Under the pieces are notes generated by a model. The model had not been told where the DNA came from. It worked only from the letters and a program-made list of their open reading frames with translations, and searched no databases. Source: Halomarina salina (GTDB taxonomy: Archaea; Halobacteriota; Halobacteria; Halobacteriales; Haloarculaceae). From it: a stretch of 64,000 nucleotides of DNA. Positions 44,024 through 54,102 of the stretch are shown here, in pieces (within the stretch, counting starts at the first letter, position 1; each line of letters opens with the position of its first letter). The stretch lies in contig NZ_JALLGW010000001.1 of the NCBI RefSeq assembly GCF_023074835.1, forward strand, positions 2,542,001-2,606,000, given 5' to 3'. The position numbers and the translations under genes were made by a program.

Positions 44024-44466
44024 GTAACGTTCGCCCCGATCTGTTCGCTGATCTCGCCCAGCGTGACGAATTTGATGTTCGACAGACGGTCGAGCGAGGT
44101 GCCGTCGAGGATCTCCGCCTCGCGGTTCTCGTCGCCCTCGTACGGGTTGCCCACGTACGTCCGGACGTTCTCGAACGCCTCGCGCCCGCGCGGGGTCTTG
44201 TACGGGACCATGCCGCGGATGGCGCGCTTGAAGAGGCGGTCGGGTCGCTTCGGGTAGTACGGCCCGCGGTCCGAACCGACCTCGACGCGCTTGCGGTACT
44301 TCGCCAGCACGTCGTCTTCGTCGCCGGTGACGATGGCGTGTTCGGCGTTGACGACGGCGACGCGCTCGCCGTCCATCGCGCGCTGGGACACCTCGCTGGC
44401 GACGCGACCGAGGATGCAGTCGCGTGCGTCGACGACGAGGTCTGCGTCGAACTCGGCGACGCTCAT
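44017..44466 (-). CDS. rplM: 50S ribosomal protein L13
   Basis: A 149-residue L13 (eukaryal L13a family). [23 protein letters not shown] is the N-terminal signature; [32 protein letters not shown] is the core motif. Coupled to L18e by a 4-base overlap upstream and to S9 by a 7-base overlap downstream. Confidence 0.96.
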   Translation of the reverse strand: MSVAEFDADLVVDARDCILGRVASEVSQRAMDGERVAVVNAEHAIVTGDEDDVLAKYRKRVEVGSDRGPYYPKRPDRLFKRAIRGMVPYKTPRGREAFENVRTYVGNPYEGDENREAEILDGTSLDRLSNIKFVTLGEISEQIGANVTW

Positions 44467-44810
44467 CGAATCACCCTGACGTCGCTGCCTTCCGGGTTCT
44501 GTTCGAGTGCCTGTTCGAGGTCGATGGCCTCACCGACCTGACTGATCTTCGTGCGGGCCGTCCCGGAGAAGTCGACGGCAGCGACGGTGACGTCCTTGCG
44601 GAGCGCACCACTGCCGAGGACCTTTCCGGGGACGATGACGGTCTCTTCTTCCTGGGCGTACCGTTCGATACGCCCGAGGTTGACCTCCGCGTGCGTTCGC
44701 CGTGGCGCTTCGAGCCGGTCGGCGACGTCGCCCCACACCGCGGCACCGCTCCGTGCGGCGGCCTTACAGTCGGCGATGAGACTCTGGAGTCTCGGGTTCG
44801 TCTTACTCAT
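44463..44810 (-). CDS. rpl18e: 50S ribosomal protein L18e
   Basis: A 115-residue L18e. [18 protein letters not shown] and the later [27 protein letters not shown] match the L15/L18e family. It follows the tRNA-Leu gene by about 20 bases on the same strand. Confidence 0.95.
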   Translation of the reverse strand: MSKTNPRLQSLIADCKAAARSGAAVWGDVADRLEAPRRTHAEVNLGRIERYAQEEETVIVPGKVLGSGALRKDVTVAAVDFSGTARTKISQVGEAIDLEQALEQNPEGSDVRVIR

Positions 44811-44831
44811 TGATCTGAATTACTGAAGAAG

Positions 44832-44916
44832 TGCAGGGAGCAGGATTTGAACCTGCGGACCCCTGAAGGACGGCGCCCTGAACGCCGCGCCGTTGGCCAG
44901 ACTTGGCTATCCCTGC
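44832..44916 (-). tRNA. tRNA-Leu (anticodon CAG)
   Basis: 85 nt. Acceptor arms GCAGGGA and UCCCUGC pair fully; the anticodon stem CGGCG/CGCCG encloses loop UUCAGGG, so the anticodon is CAG. A long variable arm (GUCCUUCAGGGGUCC region) and T-loop GGUUCAAAUCC mark a class II tRNA-Leu. It sits between rpoD and L18e, the conserved archaeal place. Confidence 0.95.
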
Positions 44917-45014
44917 TCGCATTCGTATCTCGGTGGTTCCCGTAAAACCCCTTTCGGTCCGTCGGCTCTGCGGGGCCTGCGTCATCACCGGGGGATTGGG
45001 GGTTCGGGACATCG

Positions 45015-45764
45015 TTACAACTGGACCGCTTCTTCGAGTTCGTCTGCGCGAGCGTACAGCGAGTCGACGGCTTCGAGCACGAGGTCGTCGACGCTCATCG
45101 AGCCGTCGGTCTCCACGTCGAAGACGAAGGCGTTCGGCACGTCCTCGACGCGCACTTCCTTACCGGGGTAACGGTTCTGGAGGTCGTTGCCGAACTCCTC
45201 GGTCGGAATCAGCTCGCCGTCCTCCTCGATGACGCCGCGGATGATCTGCGTCTCCTCGTCCTCGAACTCGCCGAGGTCACCGACGACCTCGACGGTCTGG
45301 AGGTGCCGGTAGCCGACCGCGACCCCGCCCTGGTGTTTGGCGTGGGTCTTCCCGCGGTCGAGCACGGCCTCGGCCTCCAGTTCGAGCCGCTGGTTCTCCT
45401 TTAGGTCGATGATGGGGACGTTCTCGTCGGCCGGTTGCACGAGGCCGTCGCTGGAGACGAGGTCGCCCGAGTAGGCCGTCGCCGGCCCCTGCACGTCGAG
45501 TGCGAGGGTGACGGTCTCGCCCTCCTCGAACTCGCCGGGCGGCGTCGTCAGCGGGACGAGACCGAGTCGAAGCCCGATCATCTCGTCGAACATCACCGAC
45601 GAGTTCTCGATGACGCGTAGCTCGTCGATAGAGAGCGTGGGGACGTCCGCGACCATCGCTCGCCGGATACCGTTGGCGAACGCCGGGGTCACCCCACGCA
45701 CGACGAACCGGGCGTCCCGGTCGTCCTCGGAGCGGTCGATGAACTCCACGTCGAACTCACTCAT
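45015..45764 (-). CDS. rpoD: DNA-directed RNA polymerase subunit D
   Basis: A 249-residue alpha/RPB3-like subunit, starting [40 protein letters not shown] is the universal alpha-motif that starts polymerase assembly with subunit L. No ferredoxin-like Cys cluster is seen, as expected for haloarchaeal forms. It precedes the tRNA-Leu in the operon. Confidence 0.96.
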   Translation of the reverse strand: MSEFDVEFIDRSEDDRDARFVVRGVTPAFANGIRRAMVADVPTLSIDELRVIENSSVMFDEMIGLRLGLVPLTTPPGEFEEGETVTLALDVQGPATAYSGDLVSSDGLVQPADENVPIIDLKENQRLELEAEAVLDRGKTHAKHQGGVAVGYRHLQTVEVVGDLGEFEDEETQIIRGVIEEDGELIPTEEFGNDLQNRYPGKEVRVEDVPNAFVFDVETDGSMSVDDLVLEAVDSLYARADELEEAVQL

Positions 45765-45767
45765 GGC

Positions 45768-46160
45768 TCAGAACCCGCTGTTCTTCGGTGGTCGGGTCCC
45801 GTCGTGCGGGATCGGCGTGACGTCCTCGATGCGACCGATCTCGAGGCCCGCACGAGCGAGCGCCCGGATGGTCGCCTGCGCGCCGGGACCGGGGTTCTTC
45901 TGCAGGTTGCCACCGGGGCCGCGAACGCGGACGTGGACGCCCTCGATGCCCTGCGCGAGGATGTCCTCGGCGACCGTCTCGGCCATCTGCATGGCCGCGT
46001 ACGGCGACGCCTCGTCGCGGTTCTGCTTGACGACCGTCCCACCCGACGATTTCGCGAGCGTCTCCGCGCCCGTCTCGTCCGTGATGGTGATGATGGTGTT
46101 GTTGAACGATGCGTGGACGTGTGCGATGGCCCAGCGGCCCTCGGGTTCCTGTTGACTCAT
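45768..46160 (-). CDS. rpsK: 30S ribosomal protein S11
   Basis: A 130-residue S11. [58 protein letters not shown] and the basic end [12 protein letters not shown] are diagnostic. It lies 3 bases before RpoD's start and overlaps S4 by four bases. Confidence 0.97.
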   Translation of the reverse strand: MSQQEPEGRWAIAHVHASFNNTIITITDETGAETLAKSSGGTVVKQNRDEASPYAAMQMAETVAEDILAQGIEGVHVRVRGPGGNLQKNPGPGAQATIRALARAGLEIGRIEDVTPIPHDGTRPPKNSGF

Positions 46161-46684
46161 TCTTGGCCCTCCGCTCGGGCGGGGTGCAGGTCGTCCGCAA
46201 GCGGGCTGTTCTCGTCGAACGCGATGGTGTCCTCCTCGCTCGTCGTCACGGTGTACGACGGAACGCGGACGCGCGAGTCACCGACGACGACGTGGCCGTG
46301 CGTGATGAACTGGCGCGCCTGGGTCGGCGTGCTCGCCAGGCCCTTCCGGTACGCGATGGTCTGGAGGCGGCGTTCGAGCACGTCGGTCACTTCGAGCGAC
46401 AGAATGTCGTCGAGGCTGTCCGCGTCCCCGAGGATGCCCTTGCGCTGCAGGCTGGCCAGGAACTCCTGACCGGCCTCGGCGGCGGCCTCGGCGTCACCCT
46501 GCGACTCGCCGAGGAGGCGACGTGCCTCGCGGCGGTAGTCGCGCAGTTCGGACTGCGCCTTCCAGAGTTCCTCCTTGTTCTTCAGGCCGTAGCGACCCGT
46601 GAGGCCGCCTTCCTCGGAGATGCGCTCGCCCTGATACGGGTGGTTCGGCGTCTCGTAGAGCTTGGTGTTCTGTCCGAGCGTCAT
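46157..46684 (-). CDS. rpsD: 30S ribosomal protein S4
   Basis: A 175-residue S4 (eukaryal uS4). It begins [21 protein letters not shown]; the S4 RNA-binding domain ([30 protein letters not shown]) is at about 108-137. It organises the 5' domain of 16S rRNA. ATGA couplings on both sides (S13 and S11). Confidence 0.97.
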   Translation of the reverse strand: MTLGQNTKLYETPNHPYQGERISEEGGLTGRYGLKNKEELWKAQSELRDYRREARRLLGESQGDAEAAAEAGQEFLASLQRKGILGDADSLDDILSLEVTDVLERRLQTIAYRKGLASTPTQARQFITHGHVVVGDSRVRVPSYTVTTSEEDTIAFDENSPLADDLHPARAEGQE

Positions 46685-47178
46685 TCGTCCTCAGCTGCCT
46701 CCTCTTTGATGGCCTCGACGTTCACGCCGATGGTACCCTCCGAGCGGCCGGTGGACTTCGTGCGCTGCCCGCGGACCTTCTGGCCGCGCTGGTGACGGAC
46801 GCCCTTGTAGGAGCTGACCATCTTCATGCGGTTGATGTCCTGTCGACGGGTCATCTCGAGTTCGTTGCCGACCTCGTGGGTGGTCTCGCCCGTGAAGTAG
46901 CCCTTCTGGTGGTTGGCGAGCCACTCCGGGATGTCCTCGGCGTGCTGTTCGACGGCCTCGACGACGCTCTCGATGACGTCGTCGTCGAGACGGCCGAACG
47001 TCGCCGTCCGGTCGACCTCTGCGCGCTCGCAGATGATGCGGGCGCTCCGTCGCCCGATGCCGTTCATCTCGCTGAGCGAACGCTCGACGGTCTTCGTCCC
47101 GTCGAGGTCCGTCTGTCCGATTCGGACGAAGTAACGAATGTCGTCGTCCTCTTCGCCCTCGGGTTGTTCCTGACTCAT
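46681..47178 (-). CDS. rpsM: 30S ribosomal protein S13
   Basis: A 165-residue S13 starting MSQEQPEGEEDDDIRYF. Core helices LSEMNGIGRRSARIICERA and YKGVRHQRGQKVRGQRTKSTGR match the family; the tail is acidic (EEAAEDE). First protein gene of the superoperon, 17 bases after the tRNA-Ser 3' end. The ATG was chosen over an upstream in-frame start that would lie in the tRNA. Confidence 0.97.
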   Translation of the reverse strand: MSQEQPEGEEDDDIRYFVRIGQTDLDGTKTVERSLSEMNGIGRRSARIICERAEVDRTATFGRLDDDVIESVVEAVEQHAEDIPEWLANHQKGYFTGETTHEVGNELEMTRRQDINRMKMVSSYKGVRHQRGQKVRGQRTKSTGRSEGTIGVNVEAIKEEAAEDE

Positions 47179-47195
47179 GTGTTGGTGGGTTCGGA

Positions 47196-47278
47196 CGTCG
47201 TGGCGGGGATTCGAACCCCGGAGGCTTGACGCCACAGAGTTAGCAACCCTGCGCCTTAGGCCGCTTGGCTACCACGAC
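47196..47278 (-). tRNA. tRNA-Ser (anticodon GCU)
   Basis: 83 nt. Acceptor GUCGUGG/CCACGAC pairs fully. The anticodon stem CAGGG/CUCUG encloses UUGCUAA, anticodon GCU. Variable arm GCGUCAAGCCUCC and T-loop GGUUCGAAUCC mark a class II tRNA-Ser. Directly upstream of S13, so probably co-transcribed. Confidence 0.95.
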
Positions 47279-47487
47279 TCGCGTTTCGTATCTTCGCTTC
47301 GGACTCGCGGTCCGGCACTCGGGAGCCGACCTCCCTACACTGATTGCGTACGACCAAACCCAGTCGCGACACTTAAACACACCGAATCACCAGACCCATG
47401 CGAGAGCGCGACACGCCGGGCCTCGCTGGCAGAACGGGAGCGTCAGGAACAGTCGGGTCTTCTGGGCGGGGTCGGAAGAACGTCCAC

Positions 47488-48462
47488 TCAGTCGGCGTCC
47501 GCGGGCATCCCGAGGTACTTCTCGTTGACCACCCACTCGTCGTCCTCGTCCCGGACCATGTACTCCCCGTAGTACGGGACGCGGTTGGCGACGACCTCGC
47601 GGTACGCCTCGCGGATCTCCTCCTTCGTCATCTCGCCCATCGTGCGCAGGTCGTCGTTCCGGTTGAGACAGCCCTTCAGGTAGCCCTGGTGGGTCACGCG
47701 CACGCGGTGGCAGTTCGCGCAGAACGACTCGTTGCCGACCGGGTCGACCACCTCGACCATCCCTCCGTCTATCCAGTACCGCTGGCGACCGTGCATCTCG
47801 CGCTGTTCGACGCGGTCGGCCTGCTCTTCGAGCCAGCCGTGGACGCGCTCGATGTCGACGGCCCACTCCGGTCGCCCGGCGAGTTCGGGCATGTACTCGA
47901 TGAGCTGTAGCTGGAGCCCGTCGTTCTCCGCGACGTGCTCGACCATCTCCGGGACGTACCCCGCGGTCGCCTCGAACACGACCATGTTGAGCTTCACCGG
48001 CGTGAGGCCCGCGTCGACGGCGGCCTGCACGCCCTCGATGACGTCGTCGTACCCGCCGCTCTTCGTCAGTTCCCGGAACTCCTGGGGGTCGAGCGCGTCC
48101 TGCGAGACGTTCACCCGGTCGAGGCCGGCGTCGACCAGCGCCTCCGCCCGCCCGGGCAGGAACGTCCCGTTCGTCGTGAGCGACGTCTCCATCGAGTCCG
48201 GCGTGCGCTCGATGATCTCCTCGAGATCCTGCCGGAGCATCGGCTCACCCCCCGTGAACTTCGCCTTCTCGACGCCGAACTCCTCGACGACTTCGAGGAA
48301 ACGGACCACGTCGTCGGCGCTCATCTCGTCGTCCTGTGGGTCCATCGGCCCCCGCGTATCCCCCAGTCCCTCGTTGTGACAGTAGACACAGTCGAAGTTA
48401 CACCGGTCGGTGAGCGAGATGCGGACGCCGGAGACCTCGCGACCGAACTCGTCCGACAACAT
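47488..48462 (-). CDS. moaA: GTP 3',8-cyclase (molybdenum cofactor)
   Basis: A 324-residue radical-SAM enzyme. The N-terminal cluster is Cys21-x3-Cys25-x2-Cys28 (CNFDCVYC), KFTGGEPM binds SAM, and the C-terminal second cluster is C-x2-C-x13-C (FCANCHRVR...GYLKGC). With MoaC it makes cyclic pyranopterin from GTP. The ATG at 48462 precedes [20 protein letters not shown]. Divergent from the mrp gene, possibly sharing a control region. Confidence 0.94.
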   Translation of the reverse strand: MLSDEFGREVSGVRISLTDRCNFDCVYCHNEGLGDTRGPMDPQDDEMSADDVVRFLEVVEEFGVEKAKFTGGEPMLRQDLEEIIERTPDSMETSLTTNGTFLPGRAEALVDAGLDRVNVSQDALDPQEFRELTKSGGYDDVIEGVQAAVDAGLTPVKLNMVVFEATAGYVPEMVEHVAENDGLQLQLIEYMPELAGRPEWAVDIERVHGWLEEQADRVEQREMHGRQRYWIDGGMVEVVDPVGNESFCANCHRVRVTHQGYLKGCLNRNDDLRTMGEMTKEEIREAYREVVANRVPYYGEYMVRDEDDEWVVNEKYLGMPADAD

Positions 48463-48621
48463 ACCAGACGGTTCCCGCGCGGCGGGATAAACTCGTGCCC
48501 GAACCCGACCACTACGTAACCCTCTGTGGTTACCCCGCGCCCGGGAAGTAAACCACCGGACGTTGTTCCCGACCGGATACATCGCCCGGCACTCGTGGCT
48601 ACTGCCCGGGCGTTCACAACC

Positions 48622-48629
48622 CTTATCGG
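48622..48629 (+). promoter_or_regulatory. TATA-like element before the mrp gene
   Basis: CTTATCGG lies 23-30 bases before the ATG at 48652, a typical leaderless spacing; moderate match only. Confidence 0.4.
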
Positions 48630-48651
48630 CCAAACGCGACGTATCGCCCGC

Positions 48652-49704
48652 ATGGACAAGGAGGAGATTCTCGATCGGTTACGCACGGTCGAGGACTCGC
48701 GACTCGGCGACGACATCGTCTCGCTCGGCCTCGTCAACGACGTCACCGTCGACGACCGGACCATTTACATCTCGCTCGCGCTCGGTGCTCCGTACTCGCC
48801 CGCGGAGACGGCCATCGCCGGGGCCGTCCGCGAAGCACTCGCCGACGCCGACCGGGAACTCTCGCTCACGGCACAGGTCGAGTCCAACGAGGACCTCGCT
48901 CCCGAGGAGCAGGTGCTACCAGACGTCACGAACATCGTCGCCGTCGCCTCCGGGAAGGGTGGCGTCGGGAAATCCACCGTCTCGGTCAACCTCGCCGCCG
49001 GGCTCGCCGACATGGGTGCCAGCGTCGGGCTGTTCGACGCGGACATCTACGGCCCGAACGTCCCCCGGATGGTCGACTCCGAACAGCACCCGGAAGCGAC
49101 GCCCGACGACACCATCGTCCCGCCCGAGAAGTTCGGTATGAAGCTGATGAGTATGGCCTTCCTCGTCGGCGAGGACGACCCCGTCATCTGGCGCGGTCCG
49201 ATGGTCCACCAGATTCTCACGCAGCTCTGGGAGGACGTCGAGTGGGGCCACCTCGACTACCTCGTCGTGGACCTCCCGCCAGGCACCGGCGACACGCAAC
49301 TGACCCTCCTCCAGTCGCTCCCGCTCGCCGGGTCGGTCATCGTCACGACCCCTCAAGAGGTCGCACTCGACGACGCGCGCAAGGCGCTCCGGATGTTCGG
49401 CAAGCACGACACGCCAGTCCTCGGCGTCGTCGAGAACATGTCGTCGTTCCACTGTCCCGACTGTGGCTCCGAACACGCCATCTTCGGGGAGGGGGGCGGC
49501 CGCCGGTTCGCCGACGAGGTGGACATGCCGTTCCTCGGCGAACTCCCGCTCGATCCACGAGTTCGCGAAGGTGGCGACACCGGCGAACCGGTCGTCCTCG
49601 ACGAAGAGAGCGCGACCGGCGACGCGTTCCGCGAGATGGTCGAGAACGTCGCGGACAACGTCGGCGTCGTTCGCCGCCGCGAACACCAGCAGGCGACCAG
49701 ATGA
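48652..49704 (+). CDS. apbC: Mrp/ApbC-type P-loop ATPase, Fe-S cluster carrier
   Basis: A 350-residue carrier. Residues 1-75 form the MIP18/DUF59 domain; the deviant Walker A GKGGVGKS is at 101-108; [13 protein letters not shown] follows. CPDCGSEH near 265 is the CxxC that binds the labile 4Fe-4S cluster at the dimer interface. It transfers clusters to apo-proteins. Coupled by ATGA to a small downstream gene. Confidence 0.92.
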   Translation: MDKEEILDRLRTVEDSRLGDDIVSLGLVNDVTVDDRTIYISLALGAPYSPAETAIAGAVREALADADRELSLTAQVESNEDLAPEEQVLPDVTNIVAVASGKGGVGKSTVSVNLAAGLADMGASVGLFDADIYGPNVPRMVDSEQHPEATPDDTIVPPEKFGMKLMSMAFLVGEDDPVIWRGPMVHQILTQLWEDVEWGHLDYLVVDLPPGTGDTQLTLLQSLPLAGSVIVTTPQEVALDDARKALRMFGKHDTPVLGVVENMSSFHCPDCGSEHAIFGEGGGRRFADEVDMPFLGELPLDPRVREGGDTGEPVVLDEESATGDAFREMVENVADNVGVVRRREHQQATR

Positions 49705-49913
49705 CGGTGGCGGAGGATACCGAGCGGGCTGCATTGCTACGGGACGTCGCTGACGACGTGCGTGGAGAGAGTTCGGAGAGCAAGCAGTTGTCCGCGATTC
49801 TGTATCGGGTCAGCGACCTGTACGACACTGACGAGGAGACGTCGCCCGAGGAGATCTACCGGGCGGTTCGGTACATGCTCCAGGTGAAGGAGCGCGGTGG
49901 CCTCGATCGCTGA
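49701..49913 (+). CDS. Small conserved acidic protein (70 aa) coupled to mrp
   Basis: Starts [19 protein letters not shown], overlapping the mrp stop by four bases (ATGA). The sequence is a helical acidic protein with SSESKQLSAILYRVSDLYD and PEEIYRAVRYMLQVKERGGL. No Cys. I do not recognise it beyond a haloarchaeal mrp-linked small protein. Its coupling suggests a role in cluster carriage or regulation, unproven. Confidence 0.75.
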   Translation: MTVAEDTERAALLRDVADDVRGESSESKQLSAILYRVSDLYDTDEETSPEEIYRAVRYMLQVKERGGLDR

Positions 49914-49914
49914 G

Positions 49915-50862
49915 TCAGCGCACCCTCCGACCGATTAGGAGAGCGACCGAGAGAACACCGATAGCAGCGACGATCACGACCAGAGGGACGCCGCGTACTT
50001 CGCTGTCGGTATCGATTCCGTCGCTGATTCCCGAGTTCCCGACGCTCGCGTTCTGGTACTGGTAGGGGTCGTCGCTCCACGGTCCTTCGACTGCTGCGTA
50101 CGACTCGTTCCACTGCACAGTCTCGCCGTCTACTCGTCCTTCGAACCCGACCTGGTCGATTCCGCCGTCGCTCTGGTTGAACTGGTCGACGTACAACCGT
50201 GCTTCACCGACGATGGTCGAGTCGGCATCGTCGAGGAGTTCGACCGTAACGGTCTCCGATTCACCGGTAGGGACGATTGCTGCGTAGAAGCTTCCATCAG
50301 TTCCCTGGGTATGAACCATCAACTTCGTCGGATACTGCTGGTCCGAGGGGTTAACGACAGTCACGTTCACGACCGTCGATTGCTCACCGTCGATCATCGC
50401 TTGAGAGATCTCGGTTTCCTCAATGTACGGGGTAGGGACCACGGAGGAGTGTTCCGGGTCGATATCGTACTCGAATTCGAACGCACGAGTGCTGCCGTAG
50501 GTAGATGCTCTGACGACGTGATTCGTCCGAAGCGCGTCCAACGACGAATTGGTGTTCACCGAAGTTGACCAGTTCTCGTGGGGAGAGAGAGTCATCTCTT
50601 CGTCAAGGACTGTTGAATTATCTCCATCTATTATGATTCCCGTACTGAGTGTCCGATTTGTGGGGTTCGTTGCGTTGATCTGGAGATTGTGAGACGTATC
50701 GTTGAATGCAAGGTAAAAATCCACGCCAGTCATCGATGTCATCTTCTTTATCTCGAGATTGTCAGAGACATCGCTCGTTTGCCCCTGCACTATCAGGGCA
50801 GACTGTCCAATTGTACTAAATAACAACAGAGAAACGACGAGCATCGTCCCGAGAGTGCGCAT
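49915..50862 (-). CDS. Exported single-pass membrane-anchored protein (accessory island)
   Basis: About 315 residues. MRTLGTMLVVSLLLFSTIGQSA is a signal peptide; the C-terminus VPLVVIVAAIGVLSVALLIGRRVR is a stop-transfer helix, so the bulk is outside and the tail inside. The body is Asn/Thr/Ser-rich with many NxS/T sites and beta strands (VNVTVVNPSDQQYPTKLMVHTQG). A longer GTG start (50922) overlaps the upstream gene's stop (GTGA) and is possible. Lower GC than the flanking genes. It is the second gene after the 1008-residue PKD protein, probably its partner. Confidence 0.75.
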   Translation of the reverse strand: MRTLGTMLVVSLLLFSTIGQSALIVQGQTSDVSDNLEIKKMTSMTGVDFYLAFNDTSHNLQINATNPTNRTLSTGIIIDGDNSTVLDEEMTLSPHENWSTSVNTNSSLDALRTNHVVRASTYGSTRAFEFEYDIDPEHSSVVPTPYIEETEISQAMIDGEQSTVVNVTVVNPSDQQYPTKLMVHTQGTDGSFYAAIVPTGESETVTVELLDDADSTIVGEARLYVDQFNQSDGGIDQVGFEGRVDGETVQWNESYAAVEGPWSDDPYQYQNASVGNSGISDGIDTDSEVRGVPLVVIVAAIGVLSVALLIGRRVR

Positions 50863-50918
50863 ATAACGGCCGAATGACTCGAACCGTAAACGGCTATCGC
50901 CAACGAATCTGGTGGGAC

Positions 50919-53900
50919 TCACTGTCCTCCCTCCGACTCACGAACACGTTCCTTGATGTCCGCCCTGCTGAGAAGCCCACGACTGGAGAAGTGCGTGCTG
51001 AAGTCGTCGATCACTCTGGCGGTGCCAGGCCCAGACCCACCAGTACGATAGCGGATGATCGTCCCACTCACAGTCGCGCGAGTTCCCACGACACGATCTT
51101 CCTCGGTGTACGCTGGACGGATGACCTCCTCTGTGTTCGTGCGACTCATCATCCATCGGCGTTCGGTCAGCGTATCGCCGATTCGGTAGTCTGTCTGGCC
51201 GGACACCTGTCGCCAGGCGGCTCGCTCGTTCTCAACGGTGTCCACCTGCTGCCACTCGTACTTCGCAGGTTGGACAATCGTGGTGTGGGACGCGACGTAC
51301 TCGCGTTCCGTTTTAGTTCTCCAAGTGCTGTACCGGTGCTCGTACTCCGTCGCGTATTCGGCTGCATCGACGAGCGTGCGTCGAACGTCTCCAGTAGCCG
51401 AATGATACGATAGATGCTTCGAACGGGCCCAGTACGTATGGGTGACGTCGACGTACACCGTCCGTTCGTAGGTCACCTCGTAGCATCTCCCGTACAATGG
51501 ACATTGACGGCTCGTAATCTCACGCGTTCGCGGTTCGACCGTCGAGTACTCGTACTCGCGTTCGGTGGAGTATTCGGCAGGGTCGGTGCGAACTCTACGT
51601 GTCTCGCCGGTGAATCCGTTTCCTTTGGTACGTCTCCACTCCGTATGCGTTTCTCTGACCCGCTCGCGATGCGTCTGAACGCCGTCGGCGGTCCACTGCG
51701 AATGGGTCTTGAGGAACAGTCGACGGCTGTACGTCGAACTGAACTCACGAGAGTCTGTATCGACGATTTCCTCCTGGGTTCGGACGTGTTCCTCGATGCG
51801 GTAGCCGACAGTAGTCGACTCGGAGTTCTTGACCTCGTAGCCAGCATCGACTAGCTGCTGCATCTCGCTACGTGCATTTGCGACAGTCGTCTCCTCGGTC
51901 TGCTTGCGGATTACGTACCGGAGGTTGGTTACATCGAGGGTGCCCCGGCCTGTTCGCTGGGACCCGGTGAGTGCCACTGTCGGTAGCGTCGTCGTCTTCC
52001 GTGCGTAGTCCGGGCGTTTCTCGTTGTATAGGACGAGTCGCGCATCCGGCCCGTTCTTCGCCAGCGCACTCGCGGGCAGTTCGATCGTCCCCTCGAATGC
52101 GAAGTCGTTCTCCCCCCCGACTGCATCGGTGTACAGTTCGTCCCATTCCACGACTTCACCAGGCACACCTCTGAGTTCCGCTCCGATGTCGAGATTTGCT
52201 GTGTTGCGTCGAAGCTGTACGAGAGCCGTTCTAACTTCAACCCGAACCGGTTCGTCTGGTGAGAACGGACCTTCTCCGACAACTTCTGTTGATTCTATAT
52301 TGGGGACTAGTGTCTTTTGAGCACTCCAATTCTGGTAGACTCTCGCCCCGGAGTCATCCTCGATAATAATTTTTCCATCCTCCCAACCAGACAATCGACC
52401 GATGGAGTCGTCTCGCTCCGTCGCCTCTGCCCCATTTTTCCAGATATAGGTCAAGGTCGTTCCATCAGGGTCGAACGAATCGCTCGCATCGATAATGATG
52501 TCCTCTCTCGTATCTATCGGAGCACGCGTCGAACCCCCCGACCCTCCAACAGGCCTCGTACCATCATTTAGCATCTCGATACGCATCACCGACTTGCTAG
52601 GAGTGACAATGAACCCTGAACTCCCGTCGCTAATCATCTTACTCGGTTGATGGGATTTCATCTCCAGAACGAACTTCACACCATACGGCGATCCTGAGCT
52701 AGGGGATTCACCAGCCCAATAGGTGTGGACAGTGGCGATTCCATCTTCTGTCGCTACCTTTCGACCGGCTATTCGACGCACATCAGTTGGCTTCTCTGCG
52801 CTGACATCGATTCCTAAATCCGCTACCGAATGCCCGTTCAAATCGATTTTCAGGACATGGTGCGCCGTGTATCGTTCTGCATCGATTCGCGGGTGATACG
52901 AGTCGACGGGTCCGTTTACGAACTCCGCCGAGACCACTTCGGGAGGTGCGAGTACTGTGACGGTGCGATTCAGCGTCGTCTGCTGTCCCCGTTCATCGAC
53001 TGCTGTGACGACGATATCGTAGTCACGCCCCGGCTTGGCGTCCGCCCAGTCGAAGTCCACTGTCGACCGAGAACCATCGTTCACCTCTCTGCCTCGTGTA
53101 CCGAGTCCGTCAACACTCACGTCGACAGACTTCAGGTTCCCGTAGCCGTCAGTTGCGCTCGCCGTTCCGGACAGCCCGTCCTGAGAGACGAGGTCGGAGA
53201 GCGACAGGTCGGGACGAGGATCCGCGACGATACGATTCGTACCGTCTGCAAAGTCTGCCTTCTCCGTCGTACCATCTGCGAAGGAGACTGTGGCCGTGAG
53301 CCTATGATCGCCAGGAGACCAGCTCCTAACCAGTGACTGACCAGTCGCCTCGACGTCGCCGTCGACAGTCCATTCGACCTGGTCGACGGTACCACTCGTC
53401 GCTATAGAGTACTCCCCTCCGAGTGGCCGGTCACCCGTGACGAGTTGCGGACCGCGAATCGTCGGTGAACGGTCGACCGGGGTTGGCGTATCAGGAGGCC
53501 CCGCGGGTGGTGGCGTAGTCGAGACTGGCGTGCTGGGGGTCGAGGTGGGTGCTGTGGTCGTCGTGGTGGGTGTCGTCGCTGCCTCGCCGACGTCGACGTA
53601 GAGCGAATCGGACGCAGTGTCGCCGCTATCATCTGTTACGGTGAGGGTGACGACGTACCGCCCGACTGTCTCCGCGACGAACGTCGTTCGAGGCTCTGTC
53701 GGTTCGCGGGGACTGACAGCAGTCCCCGTCGGTGTCTCGATACGCCACTCGTACTCGGCGATACGTCCATCGGGAGCACGTGACCCCGACCCGTCCAGGA
53801 GGACAGTCGTTCCCCGTTCGACGGACTGATCGAGGCCTGCATCCGCGAGTGGTTCGGAAATCCGGTCGACTCCTCCGACAGCAGCGACGGGTCCGACCGT

Positions 53901-53945
53901 CGCTACGACGACGAACGCAGCGAGGGCCAACGGTTTCGTTCGCAT
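50919..53945 (-). CDS. Large exported PKD-domain protein with repetitive Tyr/Trp/Thr C-terminus
   Basis: 1008 residues. Signal peptide 1-23. A PKD domain (about 35-118: ADAGLDQSVERGTTVLLDGSGS, VTLTVTDDSGDTASD), then a Thr/Pro linker (120-160), further Ig/PKD-like beta domains (165-600, including IIIDASDSFDPDGTTLTYIW near 475-500), then a C-terminal region with a degenerate 69-residue repeat: THTEW at 766 and THTYW at 835, each followed by DPAEYST or DAAEYAT and R/T-rich strands; CPLYGRC may be a disulfide loop. No anchor; its gene overlaps the anchored partner. Codons and GC look foreign. Function unknown; surface adhesin or assembly are guesses. Confidence 0.75.
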   Translation of the reverse strand: MRTKPLALAAFVVVATVGPVAAVGGVDRISEPLADAGLDQSVERGTTVLLDGSGSRAPDGRIAEYEWRIETPTGTAVSPREPTEPRTTFVAETVGRYVVTLTVTDDSGDTASDSLYVDVGEAATTPTTTTTAPTSTPSTPVSTTPPPAGPPDTPTPVDRSPTIRGPQLVTGDRPLGGEYSIATSGTVDQVEWTVDGDVEATGQSLVRSWSPGDHRLTATVSFADGTTEKADFADGTNRIVADPRPDLSLSDLVSQDGLSGTASATDGYGNLKSVDVSVDGLGTRGREVNDGSRSTVDFDWADAKPGRDYDIVVTAVDERGQQTTLNRTVTVLAPPEVVSAEFVNGPVDSYHPRIDAERYTAHHVLKIDLNGHSVADLGIDVSAEKPTDVRRIAGRKVATEDGIATVHTYWAGESPSSGSPYGVKFVLEMKSHQPSKMISDGSSGFIVTPSKSVMRIEMLNDGTRPVGGSGGSTRAPIDTREDIIIDASDSFDPDGTTLTYIWKNGAEATERDDSIGRLSGWEDGKIIIEDDSGARVYQNWSAQKTLVPNIESTEVVGEGPFSPDEPVRVEVRTALVQLRRNTANLDIGAELRGVPGEVVEWDELYTDAVGGENDFAFEGTIELPASALAKNGPDARLVLYNEKRPDYARKTTTLPTVALTGSQRTGRGTLDVTNLRYVIRKQTEETTVANARSEMQQLVDAGYEVKNSESTTVGYRIEEHVRTQEEIVDTDSREFSSTYSRRLFLKTHSQWTADGVQTHRERVRETHTEWRRTKGNGFTGETRRVRTDPAEYSTEREYEYSTVEPRTREITSRQCPLYGRCYEVTYERTVYVDVTHTYWARSKHLSYHSATGDVRRTLVDAAEYATEYEHRYSTWRTKTEREYVASHTTIVQPAKYEWQQVDTVENERAAWRQVSGQTDYRIGDTLTERRWMMSRTNTEEVIRPAYTEEDRVVGTRATVSGTIIRYRTGGSGPGTARVIDDFSTHFSSRGLLSRADIKERVRESEGGQ

Positions 53946-53972
53946 CTATCAGGACGTAATCTGGTTACTGAT

Positions 53973-53980
53973 TAAAAAAG
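53973..53980 (-). promoter_or_regulatory. TATA element of the exported PKD gene
   Basis: The minus strand reads CTTTTTTAAT, 26-35 bases before the ATG at 53945, an unusually good TATA box in this genome. Confidence 0.55.
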
Positions 53981-54102
53981 TTAGCAATCGGAGAAAGTAA
54001 TAATTGTGTATGGGTATGGGACAAGTAGACCGAGAGTCGGAGTAATTCGGGTCTGCTCGGAGGAGGGGAGAAGCCACGCCCTTTTTACCAGAGTAGCCTG
54101 TA

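Noticed and set aside
49915-53945. Type IV pilus or archaellum locus
   Set aside because: No class III signal peptide, ATPase or PilC-like gene is near.
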